A DNA stretch of 64,000 bases from Mycobacterium gordonae (GTDB lineage: Bacteria; Actinomycetota; Actinomycetes; Mycobacteriales; Mycobacteriaceae), in contig NZ_CP070973.1 in the NCBI RefSeq assembly GCF_017086405.1, positions 5,798,739 through 5,862,738 on the forward strand, given 5' to 3'. This document shows, in pieces, positions 44,268 to 52,295 of the stretch. How positions within the stretch are numbered: position 1 is the first letter of the stretch; the number at the start of each line of letters is the position of its first letter. Made by a program: the position numbers and the translations under genes. The notes under the pieces were generated by a model. It was not told the origin of the DNA and ran no database searches. It saw only the letters and a program-made list of their open reading frames with translations.

Positions 44268-44831
44268 ATGGTTTTTGTCGTGATCAAGACTCGCAACGAC
44301 TTGGAGTCCTACCTCGCGGCGGACTTGCATGCGCAAGGACTTGAGCGTTGGCGGCACCGCTACCGGATCATGCACCGGGCCCCCTATTTTCAGCGGATGC
44401 TGCGCAAGACCGAGTATTGGACGAACACCGCCCGAACGCCGGCCGGGCGACTCGTCGCGGCATACCTGCGTCTGCGGCTGAAGTTCTTGGGCGAGAAACT
44501 CGGGTTCGGCATTCCGCTCAACGCGTTCGGCCCCGGTCTGTCAGTAGCCCACGTCGGATGGGTGCACGTTCATCATCGAGCCAAGATCGGCGCCAACTGC
44601 CGTATCCATCAGGGCGTGACGATCGGCGAAGGCCGTCCAGGCGAGTACCCCAGCATCGGCGACGACGTGTTCATCTATCCCGGCGCCATGGTGCTCGGCG
44701 CCAATGTCGGCAGCCGCGTCGGCATCTACGCAGGAGCGGTGGTGACCAAGCCGGTGCCAGACGACGTCGACGTCGCCGGCGTGCCGGCCCGGATCGTCAA
44801 GGACCGCCGGGCCCGGGCCGTCAGCGCCTAA
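44268..44831 (+). CDS. serine O-acetyltransferase-like LbH acetyltransferase
   Basis: 187 residues. A helical N-terminal part (about 1-95) is followed by hexapeptide repeats of a left-handed beta helix (IGANCRIHQGVTIGEGRPGE, IGDDVFIYPGAMVLGANVG). Catalytic His candidates are in VAHVGWVHVHHRAKIG. It resembles CysE-type enzymes but also sugar O-acetyltransferases found with polysaccharide genes. With an exopolysaccharide cluster starting about 3.5 kb away, O-acetylation of glycan is a reasonable alternative to cysteine synthesis. A GTG at 44280 is another possible start. It overlaps the convergent TetR gene by 4 bp. Confidence 0.75.
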   Translation: MVFVVIKTRNDLESYLAADLHAQGLERWRHRYRIMHRAPYFQRMLRKTEYWTNTARTPAGRLVAAYLRLRLKFLGEKLGFGIPLNAFGPGLSVAHVGWVHVHHRAKIGANCRIHQGVTIGEGRPGEYPSIGDDVFIYPGAMVLGANVGSRVGIYAGAVVTKPVPDDVDVAGVPARIVKDRRARAVSA

Positions 44832-45532
44832 CCCGAGGTAGCTTCCGGAGCCCCGACCGGCGCGCGTGGCCGGGTGTGTCGCAGCGCTTCACGGGCGAGG
44901 AACTGCCGGAAGTACGGCAGGGATGCCTCCGCCGCGACGCCGGGGAGCAGAACAATCCAGATCTGGCTCAATTGGCCGTTGAGTTCGTCGAGCATGCCTT
45001 CGCTGTGGCGACTCCGCGCCATCGCGATGGAGAGCAACCGGGTCCCGACCATCGCGCCGACGATCGACTCGGCGAGCGACTGCGGGTCGACGTCCTCCCG
45101 AAGATCACCCTCGTCGATCGCCGCGCGGGCCTGGACCGCCATTTCCGCCACCCAGCTTGCGCAACACCGCGCCGCCGCGTCGTTGAAACCACTCAGGGCA
45201 GCGATCAGTTGCTCGGCCGCACGCGCTGTCTTATCCGTGCTGAGCACGTTGGCGATCGCGAAGGTGCCGTGGATCATGTTCTCCAGGGCGGGCGATGACG
45301 ACCCACAGACGTTGCGGAACGCCCCGACCAGGACTTCGGCACCCTCGTCGATGATGTCCGACGCCAGCGCCTCTTTGGAGTCGAAGTGATGGTAGAGGGC
45401 GCCTTTGGTCATCCCTGTTCGCTCGATGATGGTGCCCCATCCGGCGGCGGCGTAACCGACTTCGCTGAAGACGTCGATCGCCGCGTCCAGAATCTTCCGC
45501 CGGGTTACCTCGGATCGAACCTGGCGCGCCAT
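44828..45532 (-). CDS. TetR regulator of the gamma-butyrolactone-receptor type (1)
   Basis: 234 residues. It starts MARQVRSEVTRRKILDAAID, with helix-turn-helix GTIIERTGMTKGALYHHFDS. The sequence around the recognition helix (TKGALYHHF) and the long C-terminal domain resemble ArpA/ScbR-like autoregulators of Streptomyces. The ligand is unknown. It is separated by 139 bp from a second TetR of the same style on the same strand. Confidence 0.85.
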   Translation of the reverse strand: MARQVRSEVTRRKILDAAIDVFSEVGYAAAGWGTIIERTGMTKGALYHHFDSKEALASDIIDEGAEVLVGAFRNVCGSSSPALENMIHGTFAIANVLSTDKTARAAEQLIAALSGFNDAAARCCASWVAEMAVQARAAIDEGDLREDVDPQSLAESIVGAMVGTRLLSIAMARSRHSEGMLDELNGQLSQIWIVLLPGVAAEASLPYFRQFLAREALRHTRPRAPVGAPEATSG

Positions 45533-45671
45533 TGGCCATGCCTCCCCAGTGATGTCAATCCGGTTCAGCTCCGGACCTCGGCGTCTTGTTCCTGCTGGTC
45601 AGCCCGATAAGCCTAACAGCAGACGGCGCGGCGTTTTCGATTGCGCGTGCCAGATCCTCTCCGGTGTCCGG

Positions 45672-46349
45672 TTAAGTCGCGCTCACCTGGGCGGGGGCGG
45701 CCTTGATCGCCAGGGCCGTACGTCGCCGCAGGAATTGCGCGAAGTAGTCGGCCCGGTCCGGTTGCAGAACCGCGGCCAGGATGAGAACCCAGTTCCTCTC
45801 CAGGTCGAGCAGGAAGCCCCGCGGGTCGTCGAGGTCACTGGTCTGGCGCAGTCCCAGGTACATCGACACGATCATCCGTCCGATGTCGCCGGGCTCCCAC
45901 CGCTGGGCGACGTCCCCTTCGCTGATAGCGCGCTGGGCCACGCTCGCCAGGGCATCTACCCAACCCTTCAGCAGGGAGGCCTGCAGTCCTTCGGTGCGTC
46001 CGACCGACTCGATGAGGTGCAGCGCGGCCCTGGCCACATCCTTGGAGAGGTCCTGCACCGCGATCAGGTAAGAGAAGTCGATCAGGGTCTCCAGGCCAGA
46101 GAGCTGCCGGGACAGCAGATCTTCGACGGCTGCCCGACCCCCCGAGGTGTGCTGCTCGATGATCGCTACCGCAAGGGCGTGCTTAGAGCGGAAGTGGAAG
46201 TACATCGCACCCTTGGTCAGTTCGGCCTCGGCGAGGATGTCGTCCAGTCCGACGTCGTGATAGGCGCGGCGGGCGAATTGATGTGCGGCCGCCCGCAGAA
46301 TCTGTTGCCGGGTGCTGTCCGCTCGTCCGTCGGCCGATTCAGTCGACAT
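45672..46349 (-). CDS. TetR regulator of the gamma-butyrolactone-receptor type (2)
   Basis: 225 residues. The N-terminal HTH is VGLDDILAEAELTKGAMYFHF, and the ligand domain includes HLIESVGRTEGLQASLLKGW. A paralogue in style of the 44828-45532 protein, both with TKGA(L/M)Y(H/F)HF. It is divergent from the PE/PPE operon across 409 bp, so it is well placed to control that operon and perhaps the polysaccharide genes behind it. Confidence 0.85.
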   Translation of the reverse strand: MSTESADGRADSTRQQILRAAAHQFARRAYHDVGLDDILAEAELTKGAMYFHFRSKHALAVAIIEQHTSGGRAAVEDLLSRQLSGLETLIDFSYLIAVQDLSKDVARAALHLIESVGRTEGLQASLLKGWVDALASVAQRAISEGDVAQRWEPGDIGRMIVSMYLGLRQTSDLDDPRGFLLDLERNWVLILAAVLQPDRADYFAQFLRRRTALAIKAAPAQVSAT

Positions 46350-46758
46350 CTACCCGCAACACACTTTCGGGCGTGCCGAACAGCGACTAGCAATGCTGAG
46401 CGGAGCGATCACCTTCACCATCGCGATGCCTTCCTCGACCGGGTGGCCAGACCATCGGATGGTGAGCCGTCCACCGGCGTGTGTCTCAAGCGGCACATTG
46501 GACGCCACCTGTGAGGTTATCAAGTTCCCGCCGACCTGCGGCGTTACACGCCGACATGACTGCATCTACGCCCAGGCAATACTTTAGGTAGGTTGATGCA
46601 AGAAGCTACGTTCAAAAAGTATGTAGAATGGGTATACACCTAATCTGTTGGTTTGCAAGAGGCAGGAAAACGCGTCCGAACTGCTAGTTCAGGTTGGTTG
46701 CGATGACTGCCACCTTCGGGGCCCACTACACCGTCAACGCTCGCGTTAGGAGAGGTGC
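46350..46758. other. 409 bp intergenic region between TetR and PE
   Basis: It contains an AT-rich stretch (about 46580-46660) unlike the neighbouring coding DNA, including the motif at 46609-46635, and a ribosome site AGGAGAGG at 46749-46756 for PE. A minus-strand ORF of 71 codons (46565-46350) ends exactly at the ATG of the TetR gene (TAG-ATG), but its third-position GC is low for this genome and I do not count it as a gene. Confidence 0.6.
46609..46635 (+). promoter_or_regulatory. shared promoter/operator-like motif, copy 1 (PE/PPE)
   Basis: A 27 bp sequence starting CGTTCAAAAAGTATGTAGAA and ending ATGGGTAT. It matches 48350-48377 with 25 identities, two mismatches and one gap. TAGAAT at 46624-46629 is a good -10 candidate. 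It lies 124 bp before the PE start. Confidence 0.6.
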
Positions 46759-47058
46759 ATGTCGTTCGTCACCACGCAGCCAGAAGTTCTGGCCGCTTCG
46801 GCCAGCACGCTGCAAGGCATCGGCTGCGCCGTGGACACGGTGGGCGCAGCCGCCGCGGGACCGACTACGGCGATATTTCCGGCCGCCGCGGACGAGGTGT
46901 CAGCGCTGACCGCAGCGCAGTTCGCCGCCCACGAACACCTGTACCAGGCGGTGAGCGCGCAGGCCGCCGCGATCCACGAGATGTTCGTGCAGGTCATGAA
47001 GGCCAGCGCCGGTTGCTACGCCGTAACCGAGGCGGCCAACGCCGCGGCGGCCGGCTGA
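46759..47058 (+). CDS. PE family protein
   Basis: 99 residues: MSFVTTQPEVLAASASTLQG and the two-helix PE domain (about 1-95) with hardly any extension. The type VII secretion signal YxxxE is present as YAVTE near residue 88. PE proteins are exported as heterodimers with a PPE partner, most often by ESX-5; the partner is encoded 18 bp downstream. A strong AGGAGAGG site precedes the ATG. Confidence 0.93.
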   Translation: MSFVTTQPEVLAASASTLQGIGCAVDTVGAAAAGPTTAIFPAAADEVSALTAAQFAAHEHLYQAVSAQAAAIHEMFVQVMKASAGCYAVTEAANAAAAG

Positions 47059-47076
47059 CGATCAGGGGGATGGGCA

Positions 47077-48225
47077 ATGGATTTTGGCGCACTGCCGCCG
47101 GAGATCAACTCCACGCGGATGTACACGGGCGCAGGGGCCGAGTCGCTACTGGCGGCCTCCGTCGCCTGGGATGAACTGGCCACCGAACTGGCCGCGGCGG
47201 CTTCCTCGTACCTGTCGGTGATTGCCGGCCTGACCAGCGGCCCCTGGCTCGGTCCGGCAGCCATCGCCGCCGCGGCAGCCGCCACCCCGTTCGCGGTCTG
47301 GATGGGTGCGACGTCCACTCAGGCCGAGCAGGCGGCGGCCCAGGCGCGGGCGGCGATCAGCGCCTACGAAGCGGCATATGCGATGACGATTCCACCCGCG
47401 GTGATCGCCGCCAATCGGACACTGCTGGCGGCTTTGATCGCGACCAATTTCTTCGGCCAGAACTCCCCCGCGATCGCGGCCACCGAGGCCCATTACAGCG
47501 AGATGTGGGCCCAGGACGCCGCGGCCATGTACGGCTATGCGGCCAGTTCGGCGGCGGCGTCGACCCTGTCACCGTTCGAAACGCCGCCCCAGATCGCCGA
47601 CCCGGCCGGCGCCGCGGCTCAGGCCGCCGCGGTATCGGCAGCAACCGGCGAGGCCGCGGCGACCCAGGCGACACTCGCCTCGCTGGTCAGCGCGGTTCCG
47701 GCGGCGCTGCAAGGCATGGCGGCGCCGGCCTCGCTCGGCACCGCGGCCGCCGGCATACCGATCGGCACCTCCAGCGGCGACATTGCCAACCTGCTCAACA
47801 TCATGGTGATGCCGCTCTTCGCGATCAGCAGCGTGTTGGGCATCGCCCAGACCATGCAGGGCATGGCCGCGGCAGCCACCCAGGTGGGCGAGGCAGCGGC
47901 CGAGGCGGCCGAGGTTGCCGCCGGCGCGGCCGCCGTGGGCGCAGATGCGGTCGGCGGCGCTGCCCTGGGGGCCATGGGCCAGGCGGCCAGCCTCGGGTCG
48001 CTGTCGGTGCCGCCGGCATGGACCAGCGTGATCCCCACGGCCCACCTCACCGGCGTCAGCTCGGCTCTGCCGGGCGCCGCTCCGGGGGCCGTCGGCAACG
48101 TCCCACCGAGCCTGCTCGGCGGGATGCCGAGGGCGGCTGCGGGTCAGGGTCCGGCAGCAGGGCCGAGGTACGGCCTCGTCCCCACAGTGATGGCGCAGCC
48201 TCCGTCCGCCGGATACGGCGGGTGA
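47077..48225 (+). CDS. PPE family protein, SVP subgroup
   Basis: 382 residues. The N-terminal 180 residues are the PPE domain (MDFGALPPEINSTRMYTGAG, WxG-type turn in GLTSGPWLGPA). The C-terminal part is Ala-rich and carries the SVP signature LGSLSVPPAWTSV near residue 310, then a Gly/Pro-rich end. It pairs with the upstream PE. ESX-5-dependent export and outer-membrane or surface roles are known for this subgroup; the specific function is unknown. Confidence 0.93.
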   Translation: MDFGALPPEINSTRMYTGAGAESLLAASVAWDELATELAAAASSYLSVIAGLTSGPWLGPAAIAAAAAATPFAVWMGATSTQAEQAAAQARAAISAYEAAYAMTIPPAVIAANRTLLAALIATNFFGQNSPAIAATEAHYSEMWAQDAAAMYGYAASSAAASTLSPFETPPQIADPAGAAAQAAAVSAATGEAAATQATLASLVSAVPAALQGMAAPASLGTAAAGIPIGTSSGDIANLLNIMVMPLFAISSVLGIAQTMQGMAAAATQVGEAAAEAAEVAAGAAAVGADAVGGAALGAMGQAASLGSLSVPPAWTSVIPTAHLTGVSSALPGAAPGAVGNVPPSLLGGMPRAAAGQGPAAGPRYGLVPTVMAQPPSAGYGG

Positions 48226-48349
48226 GCTGACGCCGGTACGCCGGCCATGGCAAGTCCGACCACGACTCAGCAACTAGCAGGTTTCTTAGGTTACTAGAGC
48301 GAAAACATCCCATCTTTGGGTACTGCTAGTCATAATTTTCGGCTTAATC

Positions 48350-48377
48350 CGTTCAAATAGTATGTAATAATGGGTAT
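48350..48377 (+). promoter_or_regulatory. shared promoter/operator-like motif, copy 2 (polysaccharide operon)
   Basis: A 28 bp sequence starting CGTTCAAATAGTATGTAATA and ending ATGGGTAT, nearly identical to 46609-46635. TAATAAT (48365-48371) could be the -10. It sits 81 bp before the first polysaccharide gene in a clearly AT-rich 232 bp gap (48226-48457). Confidence 0.6.
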
Positions 48378-48457
48378 TAGCAACTAAGTGGGTATGGGAG
48401 CCCGCGCACCGGTGGGAGGAGAACGGCAGTGAGCAGTTTGCAGAGGGGGGCACGCAA

Positions 48458-49258
48458 ATGAAGGTCGTGCTGTTTTGCGGCGGTTACGGCATGCGGATGC
48501 GCAGCGCCGCGGGTGACCTCGTCCCGAAGCCACTTCAGATGGTCGGCCCGCGCCCGCTGTTGTGGCACGTGATGCGTTACTACGCGCACTACGGCCACAC
48601 CGAGTTCATCCTGTGCCTGGGGTACGGCCAATCACTGGTGAAGGACTTCTTCGTCAACTACCGCGAGACCGAATCCAACGACTTCGTCATGCGCGGCGGC
48701 AAAGTCGAGCTGCTCGACACCGACATGTCCAACTGGACGATCACCTTCGTCGACACCGGCCTGGAGTCACCGATCGGCGAGCGGCTGCGCCGGGTCCGCA
48801 AGCACCTCGGTGGTGACGAGTACTTCCTGGCCAACTACGCCGACGTCCTGACCGACGCGCCGCTGGACACGATGATCGAGCGGTTCCACACAGCCGGTGC
48901 CGCCGCGTCGATGCTGGTCGTACCGCCGCAGTCGTCGTTCCACTGTGTGGACGTCAGCACCCACGGCGACATCAAGGAGATCGCTCCCATCGCCAAATTC
49001 CCCATCTGGGTCAACGGCGGCTACTTCGTCCTCCGTCAGGACGTCATCGACCTCATCCCCGAGAACGGCGACCTGGTCGGCGACGCGTGCATGGAGCTGG
49101 CCGGCACCGGCCGCTTACTCGGCTACCAGCACGAAGGGTTCTGGAAGCCGGCCGACACGTTCAAGGAGCGCGCCGAACTCGACGCCGACTACAACCGAGG
49201 CATCCGGCCATGGGCGGTCTGGGAGACGCCGGCGGCATTGGCGGCAGCGTCGGCATGA
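48458..49258 (+). CDS. sugar-1-phosphate nucleotidyltransferase
   Basis: 266 residues of the NTP_transferase fold, most like glucose-1-phosphate cytidylyltransferases (RfbF-type). The N-terminal nucleotide loop is LFCGGYGMRMR (residues 5-15), with PKPL contact Lys (DLVPKPLQMVG) and a metal Asp in YADVLTD. The loop differs from the usual GGxGTRL by having M for T. It would make an NDP-sugar for the cluster. It starts after GAGGGGGG and overlaps the next gene by 4 bp (ATGA). Confidence 0.85.
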   Translation: MKVVLFCGGYGMRMRSAAGDLVPKPLQMVGPRPLLWHVMRYYAHYGHTEFILCLGYGQSLVKDFFVNYRETESNDFVMRGGKVELLDTDMSNWTITFVDTGLESPIGERLRRVRKHLGGDEYFLANYADVLTDAPLDTMIERFHTAGAAASMLVVPPQSSFHCVDVSTHGDIKEIAPIAKFPIWVNGGYFVLRQDVIDLIPENGDLVGDACMELAGTGRLLGYQHEGFWKPADTFKERAELDADYNRGIRPWAVWETPAALAAASA

Positions 49259-49923
49259 TCCCGCTGACTTTCTCCGGATCAGGCATCGGCTCGGTCGCGG
49301 CGATAGGTGCGCACTGCGACGACATCCTCATCGGCGCCGGCGCCACCCTGATGCAGCTGGAGCGCGGCAATCCCGGCCTGGTCATCCACGCACTGGTCTT
49401 GACCGGCGCCGGCACGGAGCGCGAAATCGAGGAGAAGAGCGCCTTCGCGGCGTTCTTCCCGCAGGCCGACGTGCGCCTGACGGTGGCCGACCTGCCCGAC
49501 GGAAGACTGCCTGAGCACTGGGGCGCGGTCAAAGGACAGCTCGCGGAGTTTCGCCGCGGCTGCGAGCCCGACCTGGTGCTGGGCCCCCAGCGCGCGGACT
49601 ACCACCAGGACCATCGGCTGCTGGCGAAACTGATCCCGACCGAGTTCCGCGCCCACCTGGTGCTGGGCTACGAGATCCTCAAATGGGAGTCCGACTTACC
49701 CAATCCCACTCTCTACGTTCCGGTTTCAGCGGACACCGCACTCCGCAAGACCCGGCTGCTCGCCGAGTTATATCCGTCCCAGGCCGGACGCGACTGGTTC
49801 GACGACGAAACCTTCCTCGGCTTGATGCGGGTGCGCGGTGTGCAGAGCCGCGCGCGCTACGCGGAGGGCTTTGTGGTGGAGAAGGCCGTCTTGCACCCGA
49901 TGGCCGCCGGCCCGCATCCCTGA
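49255..49923 (+). CDS. PIG-L / LmbE-family deacetylase
   Basis: 222 residues. The zinc-binding AHxDD motif is AHCDD (19-23) and the second His motif is in PQRADYHQDHRL (about 112-121). The family removes N-acetyl groups from amino sugars (GlcNAc-PI, GlcNAc-Ins, N-acetyl-glucosaminyl residues). Here it is probably a sugar deacetylase for a precursor or the repeat unit. It overlaps its upstream neighbour and is 10 bp before the GT26 gene. Confidence 0.88.
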   Translation: MIPLTFSGSGIGSVAAIGAHCDDILIGAGATLMQLERGNPGLVIHALVLTGAGTEREIEEKSAFAAFFPQADVRLTVADLPDGRLPEHWGAVKGQLAEFRRGCEPDLVLGPQRADYHQDHRLLAKLIPTEFRAHLVLGYEILKWESDLPNPTLYVPVSADTALRKTRLLAELYPSQAGRDWFDDETFLGLMRVRGVQSRARYAEGFVVEKAVLHPMAAGPHP

Positions 49924-49933
49924 CGGCCGAACC

Positions 49934-50776
49934 ATGGCGAACACACTCCCCCAGGCCCCGGTGCGCATGGTCGTCAGCGGCAGCGTCGTCGAGCGCTGCG
50001 AGATCGACCAGGTGTTGTCGATCGTCGACTCGCGCCTGCGATCTCGGTCAGGCCGCGGCTTGGCCGTCGGCTCGGTGAATCTGGATCACCTGCACCACTT
50101 CCGGGTCGCGAGCGCCGCCCCCAACGGCCTAGTCGAATGGCTGCTGCTGGCCGACGGCATGCCGATCGCCTGGCGGGGCAAGCTGCTCACCGCACGTCCG
50201 TGGCCGCGCGTCACCGGAGCGGACTTGCTGCCGTCCGTGCTGGCGTTGGCCGAAGCCAACGGTCACCGGGTCGGTTTCTTCGGTGGCAGCGCGCAGACTC
50301 ACCAGTTGCTGGCCGGGCACCTGCGCGCGCGTTACCCGCGGCTGGCCGTCTCCGGCATGTGGGCACCCGGCTCCGATGACATCGAATCATGTTCGACCGC
50401 AATGTGTTCCGCAATCCGTGCGGCACGCACCGACCTGCTGGTGGTCAGTCTGGGCAAGCCGCGCCAGGAGAGGTGGGTCGACCAGCACGGGCATGCGACG
50501 GGCGCGCGAGTGTTCCTACCGTCCGGCGGCGCGATCGACTTCCTGGCCGGCGCGACCAGCCGTGCTCCGGGGTGGATGCAGCGCTCGGGTCTGGAATGGT
50601 TGTACCGGTTGACCCGTGAGCCGCGCCGACTCGCGCGGCGCTACCTGCTGCAGGGCCCGATCGCGCTATTGCGCGCCGCCCGCGCGCAGCTCATCTGCTA
50701 CCCCGGCGTCCACTACGTCGGCGGCCACGACCAGGTCGGAATCGCCGGCCCGGCAACCGAAGCGGTGTCCGCATGA
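49934..50776 (+). CDS. WecG/TagA/CpsF-family glycosyltransferase (GT26)
   Basis: 280 residues. GT26 hallmarks are NLDHLHHFRVAS, LLLADGMPIAWRGKLL (the ADGxPxxW block), GFFGGSAQTHQLLAGHL, DLLVVSLGKPRQERWVDQHG and the Gly-rich GGAIDFLAGATSRAPGWMQ with LEWLYRL near the end. Such enzymes add a sugar to a lipid-linked first sugar, for example ManNAc or ManNAcA in WecG and TagA. It overlaps the next gene by 4 bp. Confidence 0.9.
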   Translation: MANTLPQAPVRMVVSGSVVERCEIDQVLSIVDSRLRSRSGRGLAVGSVNLDHLHHFRVASAAPNGLVEWLLLADGMPIAWRGKLLTARPWPRVTGADLLPSVLALAEANGHRVGFFGGSAQTHQLLAGHLRARYPRLAVSGMWAPGSDDIESCSTAMCSAIRAARTDLLVVSLGKPRQERWVDQHGHATGARVFLPSGGAIDFLAGATSRAPGWMQRSGLEWLYRLTREPRRLARRYLLQGPIALLRAARAQLICYPGVHYVGGHDQVGIAGPATEAVSA

Positions 50777-52293
50777 CCGAGAGATCGGCCAGCATGGCGG
50801 CCATCCTGCACTCGAAGTCCGGCCGCTCACGCCTCGTCGCGGTGCCGACGAGGGACGTCAGCACCATTTCGCGCTGGCAGCAACAATATTCCGCTCGCCT
50901 GCGGATCACCGATTCGATAATCGTCTGCGGCGCGATCATGCTCGCGCAGTTCGTCCGCTTCGGCGACTCGCCGAACATGTCGGGTTACCCGGGCCCCGTG
51001 ATGACGCTGTTCTCCTGCCTGTTCGCGCTGCTGTGGCTCTCCTCCATCTCGGTGTTTCACACCCGGTCGCCCAGGATCATCGGGGCCGGCATCGACGAAT
51101 ACCGTCGGCTGGCCAGCGCGTCGTTCTCGGTCTTCGGCATTATCGCGATGGTCACGTTGCTAGCCAAGATCGATCTGGCCCGGGGTTACCTGGCGGTCGC
51201 GCTTCCGGTCGGCACACTGGGTCTGCTGGCCAGCCGCAACCTGTGGCGAAAGTACGTGTGGCGCATGCGGGCCCACGGCCAGTACCAGACCATGGTGCTC
51301 GCGATCGGTGACCGTTCCGGGGTCACGCACCTCGCCCACGAACTGATCCGCAACCCCAAAGAAGGCTATGTCGTTGTCGGTGTGTGCATTCCGGGATACG
51401 GTCCGCCGCGCGAGGAAGCCCTCAAGGTCCAGGGCCGCGAGATCCCGATCCTCGGCGACGAAACCAGCGCGGTGGCCGCGATCGGCCTGTGCGGCGCCGA
51501 CACCGTGGCCGTGACCCGCACCGAACATTTCGGGGTCCATGCCATCCGTGACCTGATGTGGCGGCTGGAGACGATGGACGTCGACCTGGTCGTGTCGGCC
51601 GGCGTGATGGACGTCGCCGGGGCCCGATTGACCATGCGGCCCATCGCCGGATATCCGCTGCTGCACGTGGACAAGCCGCAATACGAGGGCACCCAGCGCC
51701 TGCAGAAGCGCGCCTTCGACTTTTGCTTTGCGCTGGCCGCGCTCCTGGTGACCGCGCCCCTGCTGATCGCGGCCGCCGTCTCGATCAAGATGACCAGCAA
51801 GGGGTCGGTGTTCTATCGCGCCGAACGCATCGGCCTGGACGGTCGCCCCTTCACCATGTTGAAGTTCCGCACCATGGTGGACGGCGCGGACAAGCAGGTC
51901 GACCGGTTGCTGCCGCTGAACCAGGGCGCCGGCGGAGTGCTCTTCAAGATCCGCCACGACCCGCGCGTCACGTCTGTCGGAAAGGTGCTGCGCCGCTACA
52001 GCATCGACGAGCTGCCGCAATTCATCAATGTGCTCAAGCAGGACATGAGCGTCGTCGGCCCGCGGCCACCCCTGCGTCGCGAGGTGGAGACCTATGACGG
52101 CGAGGTCAAGCGCCGGCTGCTGGTGAAGCCCGGGGTCACCGGCCTGTGGCAGGTCAGCGGCCGATCTGATCTGTCCTGGGAGGACTCGGTCCGACTGGAC
52201 CTCTCCTACGTCGACAACTGGTCGATGGCCGGCGACCTGGTGATCATCGCCCGGACGCTCAAGGCCGTGCTGGCCAGCGACGGAGCTTACTAG
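50773..52293 (+). CDS. polyprenyl-phosphate hexose-1-phosphate transferase (WcaJ/WbaP type)
   Basis: 506 residues. The N-terminal half has about four membrane helices and a CoA-binding-like domain, and the C-terminal half is the Bac_transf catalytic domain. Signatures: KRAFDFCFALAALLVTAPLL, SVFYRAERIGLDGRPF, KFRTMVDGAD, RRYSIDELPQFINVLKQDMS, VGPRPPLRREV and GLWQVSGRSDLSW. It starts the pathway by moving a hexose-1-phosphate onto decaprenyl or undecaprenyl phosphate. It is the initiating step of a Wzx/Wzy cluster. Confidence 0.93.
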   Translation: MTERSASMAAILHSKSGRSRLVAVPTRDVSTISRWQQQYSARLRITDSIIVCGAIMLAQFVRFGDSPNMSGYPGPVMTLFSCLFALLWLSSISVFHTRSPRIIGAGIDEYRRLASASFSVFGIIAMVTLLAKIDLARGYLAVALPVGTLGLLASRNLWRKYVWRMRAHGQYQTMVLAIGDRSGVTHLAHELIRNPKEGYVVVGVCIPGYGPPREEALKVQGREIPILGDETSAVAAIGLCGADTVAVTRTEHFGVHAIRDLMWRLETMDVDLVVSAGVMDVAGARLTMRPIAGYPLLHVDKPQYEGTQRLQKRAFDFCFALAALLVTAPLLIAAAVSIKMTSKGSVFYRAERIGLDGRPFTMLKFRTMVDGADKQVDRLLPLNQGAGGVLFKIRHDPRVTSVGKVLRRYSIDELPQFINVLKQDMSVVGPRPPLRREVETYDGEVKRRLLVKPGVTGLWQVSGRSDLSWEDSVRLDLSYVDNWSMAGDLVIIARTLKAVLASDGAY

Positions 52294-52295
52294 AC

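Noticed and set aside
46350..46565. 71-codon minus-strand ORF ending exactly before the TetR ATG
   Set aside because: Third-position GC is well below the neighbouring genes, there is no good ribosome site and no recognisable family; kept only as a remark in the intergenic entry.
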